Assembly: GCF_008974185.1 (NCBI RefSeq)
Contig: NZ_BKZP01000009.1
Coordinates: 1 to 64,000 of the forward strand
Source: Weizmannia acidilactici
Lineage (GTDB): Bacteria; Bacillota; Bacilli; Bacillales; Bacillaceae_C
Direction of reading: 5' to 3'
DNA length: 64,000 nucleotides
In this document: positions 52,942-62,448 of the stretch, one piece after another
Layout of the letters: the number at the start of each line of letters is the position of its first letter
How positions within the stretch are numbered: position 1 is the first letter of the stretch
Made by a program: the position numbers and the translations under genes
The notes under the pieces: generated by a model
Databases searched by the model: none
What the model saw: only the letters and a program-made list of their open reading frames with translations
What the model was told of the DNA's origin: nothing

Positions 52942-54363
52942 TTATTGATTTTCTTTTTTGCGTTTTTCAAACCAGTCGCGAAACGTTTCTTTGTTCGGCG
53001 CAGGGAAATCGCGCACATCGGTCCAAGGTTTCATCGGCCCCGGTCCTTTATGGATCGTATCATCCTTCAAAAGCGGGCGGACGACTTTAGAAGCAACTTT
53101 TGCCCCCATGCCGTAAAGCCCCGGTTTCGAAGCGCCGATTCCAAACGCCTTCATGAGCAGCCTTTCTGCAACCGGCGAACGTTTTTCTTTTTCCGCGATC
53201 ACTTGGCGGTGTTTAATCAGCAGCTCGTGCAGCGGGATTTTGACCGGGCAGACTTCCGTGCAGGCGCCGCAAAGCGATGAAGCGTACGGGAGTTCTTTGT
53301 AGTTGTCGTAGCCGCCGAGCAGCGGGCTTAATACCGCGCCGATCGGGCCCGGATAAATCGAACCGTACGAATGGCCGCCGATATTCCGGTAGACCGGACA
53401 GACGTTGATGCAGGCCGCACAACGGATGCACTGCAGCACCGGCTGGAATTCGGTGCCGAGAATATCGGAACGCCCGTTGTCCACAATGACGAGATGGAAT
53501 TCTTCCGGACCGTCGACATCGCCTTCTTCTTTCGGACCGGTAATTGTCGTAATATAGCTCGTCAGCCGCTGCCCGACCGCGCTTCTTGTCAGCAGGCTTA
53601 CCAAAACCTCAAATTCTTCAAAAGTCGGGACAAGCCGTTCCATTCCCATGACGGCGATTTGCGTTTTCGGGAGCGTCGTGACCATGTCGGCATTCCCTTC
53701 ATTCGTGACAAGGCCGACAGAACCGCTTTCGGCAATCGCAAAATTGCATCCCGTAATGCCGACTTCAGCGGATAAAAATTCTTTGCGCAGCACCTCACGC
53801 GCAAATTGGGCAAGTTCTTCCGGCTTTTCCGTCCCCGTGTAGCCCAACCGGTCCCTGAACACGTCCCGGATCTGTTCTTTGTTTTTATGTAAGGCAGGCG
53901 CGACGATGTGGGAAGGGTGGTCCTGCCCGACCTGTAAAATGTATTCGCCGAGGTCGGATTCCACCACAGTGCAACCCGCTTCCTGGAGGTATTCATTCAA
54001 GCCGATTTCTTCTGTCACCATCGACTTCGATTTAATCACTTTTTTCGCGTTCTTTTTTTGCACGACTTCTTTGATATATTGGCTTGCCTCATCAGCGGTC
54101 TGCGCAAAAAACACATGGCCTCCGCGTTTCGAAACATTTTCGCTTAATTGATAGAGATAATAGTCCAGATGGTTTAAGACGTGCTGGCGGATTTCTTCGC
54201 CGAGCGAGCGCCATTCTTCCCAGTTCCCCAGTTCATTGGCAGCCGCCAGCCGGTTTGTCTGGAGCCGCTCCTGGGCACTTCGGACGGCGCCCCGCATAAA
54301 ATCGTCCCGGATGCCTTCTTCCACTCTACTTTTAAACTTTTGGTCACTGATCGATAAACCCAT
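52942..54363 (-). CDS. lutB: Lactate utilisation protein B (iron-sulfur)
   Basis: 473 residues from the ATG behind AAGGGGTG. It has an N-terminal LUD domain ('[37 protein letters not shown]') and two 4Fe-4S motifs, [12 protein letters not shown] and CGACTEVCP, in the C-terminal third, followed by a DUF3390-type tail. It transfers electrons from lactate towards the respiratory chain. It begins 26 bp after lutA. Confidence 0.93.
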   Translation of the reverse strand: MGLSISDQKFKSRVEEGIRDDFMRGAVRSAQERLQTNRLAAANELGNWEEWRSLGEEIRQHVLNHLDYYLYQLSENVSKRGGHVFFAQTADEASQYIKEVVQKKNAKKVIKSKSMVTEEIGLNEYLQEAGCTVVESDLGEYILQVGQDHPSHIVAPALHKNKEQIRDVFRDRLGYTGTEKPEELAQFAREVLRKEFLSAEVGITGCNFAIAESGSVGLVTNEGNADMVTTLPKTQIAVMGMERLVPTFEEFEVLVSLLTRSAVGQRLTSYITTITGPKEEGDVDGPEEFHLVIVDNGRSDILGTEFQPVLQCIRCAACINVCPVYRNIGGHSYGSIYPGPIGAVLSPLLGGYDNYKELPYASSLCGACTEVCPVKIPLHELLIKHRQVIAEKEKRSPVAERLLMKAFGIGASKPGLYGMGAKVASKVVRPLLKDDTIHKGPGPMKPWTDVRDFPAPNKETFRDWFEKRKKENQ

Positions 54364-54389
54364 TTGTTTCACCCCTTTACCGTGTTTTT

Positions 54390-55109
54390 TCAATCCCTGC
54401 TGTTCAAGACTTCGGCAATATGCATGATTTTAATCGGTTTCCCTTTTCGCTGCATCCGGCCGCCGACGTTCATTAAACAGCCGCAGTCGCCGCCGATTAA
54501 ATAGTCCGCGCCCGTTTCCTCAACATGTTCCACTTTTTCATCGACCATTTGCTCGGAGATTTCGCTCATTTTTACGGAGAATGTGCCGCCGAATCCGCAG
54601 CATGTCAACGCGTTTGGCAGTGGGACAAATTCAAGGCCGCGTACATGTTTTAATAGTCTCATAGGCGCATCTTTCACGCCGAGCAGGCGCGTCATATGGC
54701 ATGAAGGATGGTACGTGGCTTTGCCGTGCAGGCTTGCCCCGACATCTTCGACTTTTAAAACATCCACAAGGAACTGCGTAAATTCATACGTTTTTTCCGC
54801 CAATGCTTTCGCTTTCGGCTCCCATTCCGGGTCTCCCGCGAAAATTTTCGGATATTCTTTGAACATATACGCGCACGAGCCCGACGGTGAAACAACATAA
54901 TCGGCGTCTTCAAACGTTCTCATCATTTGTTTCATCGCAGGCTTTGTGTCTTCCAAATAGCCGCTATTGTAGGACGGCTGCCCGCAGCAGATCTGGCCTT
55001 TTGGAAAATCGACTTCACAGCCCTGCCTTTCCAGCACTTCCACCATTGCTTTCCCGACATCCGCTTTAAACATATCGACAAGACAAGTGATGAACAAACT
55101 CACTTTCAC
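54390..55109 (-). CDS. lutA: Lactate utilisation protein A (CCG domain)
   Basis: 239 residues. The start is taken as the GTG giving '[14 protein letters not shown]', the normal family N terminus, behind AAGAAGGTG. It has two CCG (heterodisulfide-reductase type) domains: '[12 protein letters not shown]' (about 47-58) and '[19 protein letters not shown]' (about 190-208), with '[12 protein letters not shown]' between. First gene of lutABC. Confidence 0.93.
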   Translation of the reverse strand: MKVSLFITCLVDMFKADVGKAMVEVLERQGCEVDFPKGQICCGQPSYNSGYLEDTKPAMKQMMRTFEDADYVVSPSGSCAYMFKEYPKIFAGDPEWEPKAKALAEKTYEFTQFLVDVLKVEDVGASLHGKATYHPSCHMTRLLGVKDAPMRLLKHVRGLEFVPLPNALTCCGFGGTFSVKMSEISEQMVDEKVEHVEETGADYLIGGDCGCLMNVGGRMQRKGKPIKIMHIAEVLNSRD

Positions 55110-55138
55110 AGTTTTCACCTTCTTAAAAATTAGATAAA

Positions 55139-55190
55139 TCATCAGATGATCGGATTTATATTATTATACTCCTTATAGTGAAAACTTGGC
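55139..55190 (-). promoter_or_regulatory. lutA promoter and LutR-type operator
   Basis: TCATC-A-GATGA (55139-55149) is the exact inverted repeat reported for LutR sites in B. subtilis. On the minus strand a promoter TTGCCA, 18 bp, TATAAT (-10 at about 55164-55169) lies immediately upstream, so the operator covers the transcription start. No lutR gene is in the window. Confidence 0.75.
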
Positions 55191-55306
55191 AATGAAAGAG
55201 TTTGCAAGAAATGAAACCCTTTTCTTTTTATTTTACCGTTTGAGAAAGTCTTGACCACTGAAAAACATTATACAACATAAATGCTTTTTACGGAGGGGGT
55301 GGAACT

Positions 55307-55890
55307 ATGGTGACGTTGGAAAAACTTGTTGAACTGCCCGCCTTCAGCCGGATTGCGCTTGTTTCCGGGAAAGCGGGGATCAGCCGGGCGGTGGCGGGGG
55401 TCAATGTGACGGAGAGTGTGGACTGGGCGCAATTTTTCAAGCCGAACGAGCTGCTTGTCACGACTGGGATCAGCATGGCAAATGATCCGGAAAAATTAAC
55501 GGAGATGGTCAAATTTGCTTTCCAGCGGCATGCGGCTGGGATCGTCATCAATACGGGCCCTTATATTCCGGAAATTCCGCTTAAGGTCTTTCAGTTCGCC
55601 GATGTGCATCATTTCCCTGTTTTTCAAATGCCTTGGGAACTCAGGGTTGCCGATTTGATCAAAATCACGGTGCAGTTTTTGATGATGGAACAACACAGGC
55701 AGACCCTCGCACAGCAAACCCTCGTGGAACTGCTTTTCAATCCGGGGTTGGATAAGGAGCATATCCAGAACTAACTTTCCAAATTCGGTTTCGGGAAAAA
55801 TGCGGATTACGGCATCATTGTATGCACCCAAAGAGATATGGAGCAGCCGGATATGCTGCCGTTTGCGCAAACGATTGAACGCTTTAAAAG
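55307..55890 (+). pseudogene. Remnant of a PucR-family regulator
   Basis: The N-terminal 155 residues are a PucR_N domain ('LVELPAFSRIALVSGKAGISRAVAGVNVTES' and 'LLVTTGISMANDP', 'FQMPWELRVADLIKITVQFLM'). A TAA then interrupts at about 55772, but the same frame stays recognisable ('LSKFGFGKNADYGIIV') to about 55890, where it joins the hydantoinase remnant. The middle domain and the C-terminal helix-turn-helix, needed for DNA binding, are gone. GGAGGGGGTGG precedes the ATG. Confidence 0.8.
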
Positions 55891-56390
55891 CAGGAATTCT
55901 GCAAACGCTCGGGTCAGACCAGTGCTCTTTTAACTTTAACGGAAAAAAACAGCTCGGGCGCAATTATTTTTCGAAAATTTCGAACGTCGGACCGTTTATT
56001 GAAGACCGGATCAGCATTCTCTTTTCTGAAGGTGTGAAAAAAGGCATCCTGACGTTAAACCGGTTTGTCGATATTGTTTCCACCCAGCCGGCGAAACTGT
56101 TCGGCTTGTTCCCGGAGAAAGGAACGATTGCAGTAGGGGCAGATGCGGACCTGGTGATTTTTGATCCGGAAGTGAAGCGTGTGATTTCCGCGAGAACCCA
56201 TCATATGAACGTAGACTACAGCGCATTTGAAGGGATGGAAATTATCGGGGAGCCGGTCTCCGTTTTATGCCGCGGAAATTTCGTTATCAAAGACAAACAG
56301 TTTGTCGGTGAACCGGGGAGCGGAAAATATCTCAAATGGAAAAAATTCAATGAAGGCATTTTACAGTTCCCGGCTGCAGCCACTGTATAA
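55890..56390 (+). pseudogene. C-terminal fragment of a D-hydantoinase/dihydropyrimidinase
   Basis: About 165 residues from the junction near 55890 show the C terminus of the amidohydrolase: 'LQTLGSDQCSFNF', 'ISNVGPFIEDRISILFSEGVKKG', 'VDIVSTQPAKLFGLFPEKGTI', 'GADADLVIFDPEVKRVIS' and 'GEPVSVLCRGNFVI'. The metal-binding N-terminal two thirds is absent. With the pucR remnant this marks a deletion that fused the two genes of an old purine/pyrimidine or hydantoin degradation locus. Confidence 0.83.
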
Positions 56391-56402
56391 AGGAGGAGGT
56401 TC

Positions 56403-56600
56403 ATGCGCGAATCAGAATTATTTAAACAAGAAAAATCCGAGATTGACATCTGCTCGAAAATGGATTTAAAATTTCGAAAGCGGTGGAAGATGTGTATGGG
56501 TCCGCTGTCACCTTTACAAAAAATAAAGGTTTTTCAATACTGCCGTACGCCGGAAGGAAGAAAATATTTTCCGCTAAAAATGTGATTGCAGGAATTAGAG
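56403..56600 (+). pseudogene. Unidentified truncated gene after the hydantoinase remnant
   Basis: AGGAGGAGG precedes an ATG at 56403, but the frame ends after 60 residues. A second frame from about 56465 gives 'ISKAVEDVYGSAVTFTKNKGFSILPYAGRKK', plausible as its continuation after a frameshift. It stops at the start of repeat DNA near 56600. I do not recognise the family. Confidence 0.5.
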
Positions 56601-56675
56601 GGAGCTGTCCCAAAAGTCAGTAGATTGACCAGTGGGCACCCCTTTTTTTATGTAAGGTAATGTTATCTGAGAATG

Positions 56676-56800
56676 TTGATGATCGCGAAATTCAATCGCT
56701 TTCCGCACGTGCCGAGAGCCTCCTCGCTCGTCCCTCAGCACGAGGGGTCTCTTCTTGCTCGCTTTTCCCGCAGGAGTCTCGTGAATTTTGCGATCATCAA
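56676..56800. repeat. Palindromic intergenic element, copy 2
   Basis: 125 bp with terminal inverted repeats TTGATGATCGCGAAATT (56676-56692) and its near-perfect complement at the right end (56784-56800). The core matches copy 1: CGCTTTCCGCACG, GAGCCTCCTCGCTCG and CCCGCAGGAGTCTCG. This core is common in Bacillaceae intergenic regions. It lacks the outer arms of copy 1. Confidence 0.85.
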
Positions 56801-56861
56801 CGAGTCATATACAGAGAAAATGTAAAAAAACCGCCTTTCCATTATGATGCAAACATTGAAT

Positions 56862-56895
56862 GCCCGACAGCCTGGTGCTGCCGGGCTTTTCTACG
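56862..56895 (+). terminator. Terminator hairpin that is the target of intron 2
   Basis: GCCCGACAGC (56862-56871) pairs with GCTGCCGGGC (56877-56886) with one mismatch, then TTTTCTACG. The intron begins 9 nt after the stem. The gene it served is not evident. Confidence 0.75.
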
Positions 56896-57551
56896 GTGCG
56901 CCTAGCATGGCTGCACGCTATAGGGTGAAAGTCCCGAAACGCGAAGGCAGTAGTAGCGATAGCCTAACGCAAGGGTGTTCGTAGTGATGCGGAATCTGAA
57001 GGAAGCGGGCGGCAAACCTCCGATTCTTGAGGAACATGAACCTCATACAAGGCTAGGTATCATTGGATGAGCTTGCGTAACAAAGCAAAGTCCGTACTGC
57101 CAAAGGTGATACAGCGTAAATGAGGCAGATAGGTGGAGGGAAAGAGTGCAGTCTTACCCAGGGAGGTCTGACTGATATGCCGACTCAGTTGGTAACTAAC
57201 CTAGTGATAGGTTATTGAACAGTCAGAAGTCAGCAGAGGTCATAGTACAAATAAGGTAGTTCCTCATTTGGAAGGACTGAACCATGAAGGAGTGTGGAAT
57301 AAACTCGAATTTCACTTTGTTCAATGAAGCAGACAATCCAAAGATGGACTTACTCAATGGATAGAAACGGTGAATTCTGTGGGAGACATTGAGAGGGCTG
57401 AGAACTAAAGTGGTTTAAGGAGAGACAGAAAAGCATAACGGATAGTGAGATACCAAATCACTATCCGACTGACTTCATGGAACCGCCGTATACGGAACCG
57501 TACGTACGGTGGTGTGAGAGGACGGAGGTTAGTCACCTCCTCCTACTTGAT
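56896..57551 (+). mobile_element. ORF-less group IIC intron, copy 2
   Basis: About 656 bp from GTGCGCC to CTACTTGAT, about 90 per cent like copy 1 by eye. Differences include an insertion near 57148-57175, and in domain IV a longer region with a perfect hairpin, CGGATAGTGA and TCACTATCCG (near 57438-57466), that copy 1 lacks. Domain V 'CCGCCGTATACGGAACC' keeps the CGC triad and the 3' arm 'GTACGTACGGTGGTG'. No reverse transcriptase is encoded. Both splice boundaries look intact. Confidence 0.88.
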
Positions 57552-57679
57552 TGCCATATAACGGAAAAATCCCCATATATTATTTATCCAATTAGCAATT
57601 TACCATTTTATCAAACTAAAGATATGCGTTAAAATAATATCATGAATTGAAATGAGAACAATCTAGAAGGTGGACATAA

Positions 57680-59083
57680 ATGGATAAAAAATGGGGTTTA
57701 TGGACGTTAACAATGTTTGTCGTAGGAAATATGGTGGGCGGTGGGATCTTTATGCTGCCGGCGAACCTGGCGCAAGTTTCGGGCGTACTCGGTTCGACGT
57801 TGGCATGGCTGCTGACCGGGTTCGGCGTCTTGACGATCGCGCTTGTGTTCGGAAATCTGGCAATCCGCAAACCGGAATTAAAAGCAGGGCCGCAAAGCTA
57901 TGCCCAATCATTGTTTAAATCGAAAAAAGCGGGCAGAATCGCCGGCTACAGCATGGCATGGGGCTACTGGGCGGCCAACTGGGCTGCCACTGCTTCCGTC
58001 ATCATTTCGTTTGCCGGCTATTTGACGACCTTTTTCCCGATCATGCAGAGCACGAAAATCATGGTTTCGATCGGATCTTTCCAATTGGAAACTGGGAAAT
58101 TCCTGACATTCGTTGTATGTACGGCGATGCTGTGGGGCATCCAGTGGATTCTCGCCCAAAATTTTAACAGCGGCGGGAAAATGAACCTCGTTGCAACGGT
58201 GACAAAAGTGCTCGGCTTTATGATGTTCATTGTCATCACGGTCTTTGCCTTTGATGACGCCAACTTCGGCAATGCGAAAGCTTTCGTGGATGCAAAGGGT
58301 AACGCCGTTCCGCTCGGCGGCCAGATCAATGGCGCGGCGATCTCGACATTATGGGCATTTGTCGGCATTGAGTCGGCCGTCATGCTTTCCAACCGCGCGA
58401 AATCGCAAAAAGATGTAAAAAAAGCAACACTGCTCGGCCTGCTCATTTCGATGCTCATTTATGTCGGCATTACGCTGCTTACGATGGGAGCCTTGTCTCA
58501 AGCTGAACTGCGCGCATCGCAAAAACCGCTTGTCGATGCGCTCGGGCAGGTACTCGGTGCAAACGGCCAGTATATTTTGGCGGCATTGGCGCTGATCTCG
58601 CTGTTCGGTTCAACGGTCGGCTGGATTATTGTCAGCTCCGAAGTGCCGTACCAGGCGGCGAAAGCCGGGCTGTTCCCGGAACTTTTCGGAAAAAGCAATG
58701 GCAAAGGCTCGCCGGTCCGTTCACTAACCGTAACGAATATCATGACGCAAATCTTCTTATTCTCCACCGTTTCCGGTACGATTTCGGAGGCATATGATTT
58801 TGCGATTGTTGTGGCGACATTGGCATACTTGATCCCGTACCTCGTTTCGGTCATATACCAGTTCAAACTGGTTCTGACCGGGGAAACGTATACGACTTTG
58901 CGCACCCGCATAACAGATGGTATCATGACCGCGATGGCGCTTGTTTATTCAGTGTGGGTGATTATCACCGGCACTGCCGATTTAAATACGTTCTTCCTCG
59001 GCATCGGGCTGTTTATCGTAGGATTGGTTTTGTACCCGGTTCTGATGAGGGAAAACATGGCATTGAAAGAAGTGTTGAATTAA
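57680..59083 (+). CDS. Basic amino-acid/polyamine antiporter (APA family, ArcD/YvsH-like)
   Basis: 467 residues, 12 helices. APA landmarks are 'LTMFVVGNMVGGGIFMLPANLA' (residues 10-31), 'GYWAANWAATASVIISFAGYL' and 'LWAFVGIESAVMLSNRAKSQKDVKKAT' (about 225-251). It is of the arginine/ornithine or lysine antiporter type. AAGGTGG precedes the ATG. No arc operon lies nearby, so the substrate is uncertain. Confidence 0.87.
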   Translation: MDKKWGLWTLTMFVVGNMVGGGIFMLPANLAQVSGVLGSTLAWLLTGFGVLTIALVFGNLAIRKPELKAGPQSYAQSLFKSKKAGRIAGYSMAWGYWAANWAATASVIISFAGYLTTFFPIMQSTKIMVSIGSFQLETGKFLTFVVCTAMLWGIQWILAQNFNSGGKMNLVATVTKVLGFMMFIVITVFAFDDANFGNAKAFVDAKGNAVPLGGQINGAAISTLWAFVGIESAVMLSNRAKSQKDVKKATLLGLLISMLIYVGITLLTMGALSQAELRASQKPLVDALGQVLGANGQYILAALALISLFGSTVGWIIVSSEVPYQAAKAGLFPELFGKSNGKGSPVRSLTVTNIMTQIFLFSTVSGTISEAYDFAIVVATLAYLIPYLVSVIYQFKLVLTGETYTTLRTRITDGIMTAMALVYSVWVIITGTADLNTFFLGIGLFIVGLVLYPVLMRENMALKEVLN

Positions 59084-59091
59084 CAAAAAGT

Positions 59092-59136
59092 AAGGAAACC
59101 CGTCGGGAAGACAATACTTCTCGACGGATTTCCTTC
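59092..59136 (+). terminator. Terminator of the antiporter gene
   Basis: AAGGAAACCCGTCGGGAAG (59092-59110) pairs imperfectly with CTTCTCGACGGATTTCCTT (59118-59136). Confidence 0.75.
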
Positions 59137-59219
59137 GATTCGGACATAGGATTGAAAATTCAATAAATTTCTGCGGATCCTTCGATTTTAGTAAAGGGGC
59201 GGAGGATCTTTTTCTTTTC

Positions 59220-60079
59220 GCTGATTTCTCGTACGGTTCAGCTGATTTTATTGGTCTTCCCGCTGATTTCTTGGGGAAATTCGCCGATTTTTTCAATGTT
59301 TTCGCTGATTCCTCTAAAATGAGTACGCTGACCGGCTGCTGTTTTAAGTTTCACCGCCGGTTTTTCAACTATTTTCTAATAGAGATGCGGCTATCATTTC
59401 TTTTTTTCTACTTTTCGCCGATTTCTTGTACCTTTACGCTGATTTTTTCGAACCTTCCGCTGATTTCCAAGGAATGTCCGCCGATATTTCCGGAGTTTCC
59501 GCTGATTCCGGAAAAAGAGAGGAGGAGAACGGCCGGAGTTTCAGACTATAACGCCGTTTCTAGGGGAAATCTTGCAAAAGCTCAGTGCCGGTTCCTCCTT
59601 TTTTTGTCCAGCGCCGATTATTTGTGCGTTTTCGCTGATTTATTGGCCTTTTCGCTGATTTTTTGAGGAGATTCGCCGATTTCCCTCTAGTTTTCGCTGA
59701 TTCCTCTAAAATGAGTAGGCTGACTGGCTGCTGTTTCAAGTTTCACCGCCGGTTTTTCAACTATTTTCTAATAGAGATGCGGCTATCATTTCTTTTTTTC
59801 TACTTTTCGCCGATTTCTTGTACCTTTCCGCTGATTTCCAAGGAATGTCCGCCGATATTTCCGGAGTTTCCGCTGATTCCGGAAAAAGAGAGGAGGAGAA
59901 CGGTCGGAGTTTCAGACTATAACGCCGTTTCTAGGGGAAATCTTACAAAAGTTCAGTGCCGCTTCCTCCTTTTTTTTTGCCCAGCGCCGATTATTTGTGC
60001 GGCACCTCCGATTTAATAGGTCTTCCCGCTGATTACTTGAGGAAGTCCGCCAATTTCCCTCTAGTTTCCGCTTATTCCG
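59220..60079 (-). repeat. Arrays E1-E5: long locus of five-core 21-bp arrays in 196-bp modules
   Basis: GCYGAT cores: E1 59220, 59241, 59262, 59283, 59304; E2 59417, 59438, 59459, 59480, 59501; E3 59613, 59634, 59654, 59675, 59696; E4 59809, 59830, 59851, 59872 (only four); E5 59986, 60007, 60028, 60049, 60070 (some cores altered). Linkers are 112-114 bp from last core to next first core. Two linker types alternate (E1-E2 and E3-E4; E2-E3 and E4-E5), and E3-E4 repeats E1-E2 almost exactly 392 bp away. The two ORFs that appear here (near 59271 and 59663) are by-products of the repetition. Confidence 0.93.
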
Positions 60080-60141
60080 CAAAGCCGAAAAGAAAAAATC
60101 ATCGCAGTTTCAGACGCCGCCATCATTCAAACCGCATTTAA

Positions 60142-60174
60142 AAAAGGATGCCGCCCAAAAGGGGACATCCTTCC
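60142..60174 (-). terminator. Terminator of the Fe-alcohol dehydrogenase gene
   Basis: On the minus strand AAGGATGTCCCC pairs with GGGCGGCATCC around TTTT, then T6. It immediately follows the stop codon. Confidence 0.8.
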
Positions 60175-60177
60175 GCA

Positions 60178-61335
60178 TTACAAACACATTTTTAAAATCT
60201 CGTAAACATCTTCTTTAGTAAGTTTTGTGAAGTTGCCGATCGGGCCGAATGGCAGGGCTTTTTCCGCCATGACATCAAGTTTGTCATCCCCGATATTGTA
60301 ATCGGCAAGGCGGCTTGGTGCGCCAATTTCGTTAAAGAAAGCGCGGACCGCATCGATGCCGGCCAAAGCAACTTCTTCATCCGTTTTCCCTTCCGGATCC
60401 ACGCCCCACACTTCCACAGCAAACCGTTTGAAACGCGGGACATTTTCTTTATAAACGTACTTCATCCAGTTCGGGAAGATGATCGCAAGGCCGCCGCCGT
60501 GCGGAATATCGTAAACGGCGCTGACCGCATGCTCGATCGAGTGCGTCGCCCAGTCCGTTTCAACGCCGGTGGCCAGCAGACCGTTCAGCGCAAATGTCGA
60601 ACTCAGCATCAAGTTGGCGCGCGCATCATAATCTTCAAGGTTTTGGAGCACTTTGCGCGCATTTTCAATGACCGTTTTCATGATTGTTTCTGCAAAACCG
60701 GTTTGCAACGGGATTTCTTTCGTATGGGAGAAATATTGTTCAAACACATGCGAAAGCGTATCTGAAATGCCGTAAACGGTTTGGTTTTTCGGTACGGTGA
60801 ACGTATTTTCCGGATCAAGGATCGAGAAGGTCGGGAACGTCATGCCTGCCCCGTGTTTCTGCTTCGTTTCCCAATTGGTGACGACGGAGCCCCGGTTCAT
60901 TTCCGACCCGGTTGCCGCCAACGTGAGCACCGTACCGAGCGGGAGGGCCTTTTCGGCTTTCGCTTTTCTTTCATAAAAATCCCACACATCGCCGTCATAC
61001 AGGGCGCCCACCGCAATCGCTTTGGAGCAGTCGATGACGCTGCCGCCGCCGACAGCCAAAATCCAATCGAGTTCGTTTTCGCGGATGATGGAAATCCCCT
61101 TTTTGACCGTCGACAGGCGCGGGTTCGGCTCAACGCCGGCCAGTTCCAGCACATTGCAGCCTTTCTTTTGGAAGATAGCCTGCAGTTTGTCATAAAGCCC
61201 TGAACGTTTGATGCTGCCACCGCCGTACACAAGCAAAATCCGCTTGCCGAGCTGGTCGATTTTCTCTTCCAGCTTATTCAGCTGCCCTTTTCCGAAAATC
61301 AATTCAGTCGGATTGTAAAATGTAAATGGGTTCAT
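60178..61335 (-). CDS. yugJ: Iron-containing alcohol dehydrogenase (butanol-dehydrogenase type)
   Basis: 385 residues from the ATG giving '[18 protein letters not shown]'. It has a nucleotide site '[19 protein letters not shown]' (about residues 90-108), '[18 protein letters not shown]', and the metal ligands '[12 protein letters not shown]' and '[26 protein letters not shown]'. It is a NAD(P)H-dependent reductase of aldehydes, like Bacillus YugJ/YugK. AAGG precedes the ATG. It is monocistronic. No Rex box was found at its promoter. Confidence 0.9.
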   Translation of the reverse strand: MNPFTFYNPTELIFGKGQLNKLEEKIDQLGKRILLVYGGGSIKRSGLYDKLQAIFQKKGCNVLELAGVEPNPRLSTVKKGISIIRENELDWILAVGGGSVIDCSKAIAVGALYDGDVWDFYERKAKAEKALPLGTVLTLAATGSEMNRGSVVTNWETKQKHGAGMTFPTFSILDPENTFTVPKNQTVYGISDTLSHVFEQYFSHTKEIPLQTGFAETIMKTVIENARKVLQNLEDYDARANLMLSSTFALNGLLATGVETDWATHSIEHAVSAVYDIPHGGGLAIIFPNWMKYVYKENVPRFKRFAVEVWGVDPEGKTDEEVALAGIDAVRAFFNEIGAPSRLADYNIGDDKLDVMAEKALPFGPIGNFTKLTKEDVYEILKMCL

Positions 61336-61465
61336 GCAACAACCTTCTTTCCTTTGCGTTTTACAGACAGATTGTACCACATTTTAGGATGCATCAATTA
61401 ATTTAAAGGCTTGCATGGTGAAGACAGAATCCCGTGGTAAAATAGAAAAAAACGGAAGTGATACG

Positions 61466-62089
61466 ATGGAAAGTGAACGGTTGAAAATTTTTGATGAAAA
61501 TGGTGCGGAAATCGGGACGGCAACTCGCGCGGAAGTCCACAAGAAAGGGCTGTGGCACGAAACCTTCCACCTGTGGCTGATCGGTCAGGAAAAAGGGGCT
61601 GCACACATTTATTTCCAAATCCGCAGCCCGCAGAAAAAAGATTTCCCGAATAAGCTCGACATTACGGCAGCAGGGCATTTGCTTGCGCATGAAAGCGTGG
61701 AAGACGGCATACGGGAAGTGAAAGAAGAACTGGGGCTGGATCTCTCCATGGATTCGCTGGTCCCGGTTGGAACCATTCCGAACGTGACGGAAAGGGAAGG
61801 CTTTATTGACCGTGAAATATGTCATATTTTCTTACATAAATGGTCAGGGGAAGTGGAAGATTTCCGGCTGCAAAAGGAAGAAGTAGCAGGAATCGTAAAA
61901 GCCAGCCTTGAAGAATTTGCCGCTTACTGCGAAAGAAAAATCCGCTCCCTGCATGTCGAAGGGTTTATGATCGATGAAACCGGGCGGCGGCATCCGGTGC
62001 AAAAATTCGTACAGCCGGGAGATTTTGCCCCGCACGAATCCGCATATTATGCGAAATTGATAGAGGCAATTGGGAAAAATTTTTGCTAA
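61466..62089 (+). CDS. Nudix hydrolase
   Basis: 207 residues from the ATG behind GGAAGTGATACG; the frame is open further upstream without homology. The N-terminal half 'KIFDENGAEIGTATRAEVHKKGLWHETFHLWLI' resembles IPP-isomerase-like Nudix proteins. The Nudix region 'GHLLAHESVEDGI' then 'REVKEELGL' has one residue fewer than the standard spacing between E and R, as is common in this subfamily. The C terminus has an extra about 45-residue helical part. It hydrolyses a nucleoside-diphosphate-linked substrate not identifiable here. Confidence 0.82.
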   Translation: MESERLKIFDENGAEIGTATRAEVHKKGLWHETFHLWLIGQEKGAAHIYFQIRSPQKKDFPNKLDITAAGHLLAHESVEDGIREVKEELGLDLSMDSLVPVGTIPNVTEREGFIDREICHIFLHKWSGEVEDFRLQKEEVAGIVKASLEEFAAYCERKIRSLHVEGFMIDETGRRHPVQKFVQPGDFAPHESAYYAKLIEAIGKNFC

Positions 62090-62251
62090 CATTAGCGTTT
62101 TTTCCAGATTCATTCATCATATTTTAATCATGATGGTCTAACATAAGATCGTCTGAAGGCTGTGCGGTTCCGCGGACTCTGGCTGCCGTTTCGGCAAGGG
62201 TCGGGCCGGTGGTTATGACCGCGGATCCGGGCGGCGCCGATCATTTAAGAT

Positions 62252-62286
62252 AAAGGGCACTCGAACAGTGGTGCCCTTTTTTGCGT
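62252..62286 (+). terminator. Terminator of the Nudix gene
   Basis: AAAGGGCAC (62252-62260) pairs with GTGCCCTTT (62271-62279), then T6. The stretch 62090-62250 holds nothing else recognisable. Confidence 0.85.
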
Positions 62287-62309
62287 TTAAAATCGGTTAC
62301 ACAAAAGTT

Positions 62310-62326
62310 TGTAAGAAAACCTTACA
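62310..62326 (+). promoter_or_regulatory. GlnR/TnrA box upstream of amtB
   Basis: TGTAAGAAAACCTTACA is an exact match to the 17-bp consensus TGTNA-N7-TNACA. It should link amtB to nitrogen limitation, as TnrA does for nrgAB in B. subtilis. Confidence 0.85.
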
Positions 62327-62365
62327 ATAAAAACAAAAATTTTTAAAAAAATTAGAGAAAAAGTA

Positions 62366-62394
62366 TTGAAAAATTGTCTGACATCACATATGAT
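62366..62394 (+). promoter_or_regulatory. amtB promoter
   Basis: TTGAAA (62366-62371), a 17-bp spacer and TATGAT (62389-62394). The TnrA box is centred about 80 bp before the likely start, somewhat further than usual for activation. Confidence 0.65.
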
Positions 62395-62448
62395 AATTCA
62401 TATAACAAACACAAGTTAAAAAAACTAACATAAGAAAGGGAGAGGTAA

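Noticed and set aside
59271-60016. Two open frames of 131 and 117 codons in the E locus that look like paralogues
   Set aside because: They are copies of the duplicated module. The frame crosses arrays and linkers alike, and third-codon-position bias is absent.
8778-60079. CRISPR arrays
   Set aside because: The cores are only about 7-9 bp, spacing is 21 bp, and the inter-core sequence is not spacer-like; no cas genes are present.
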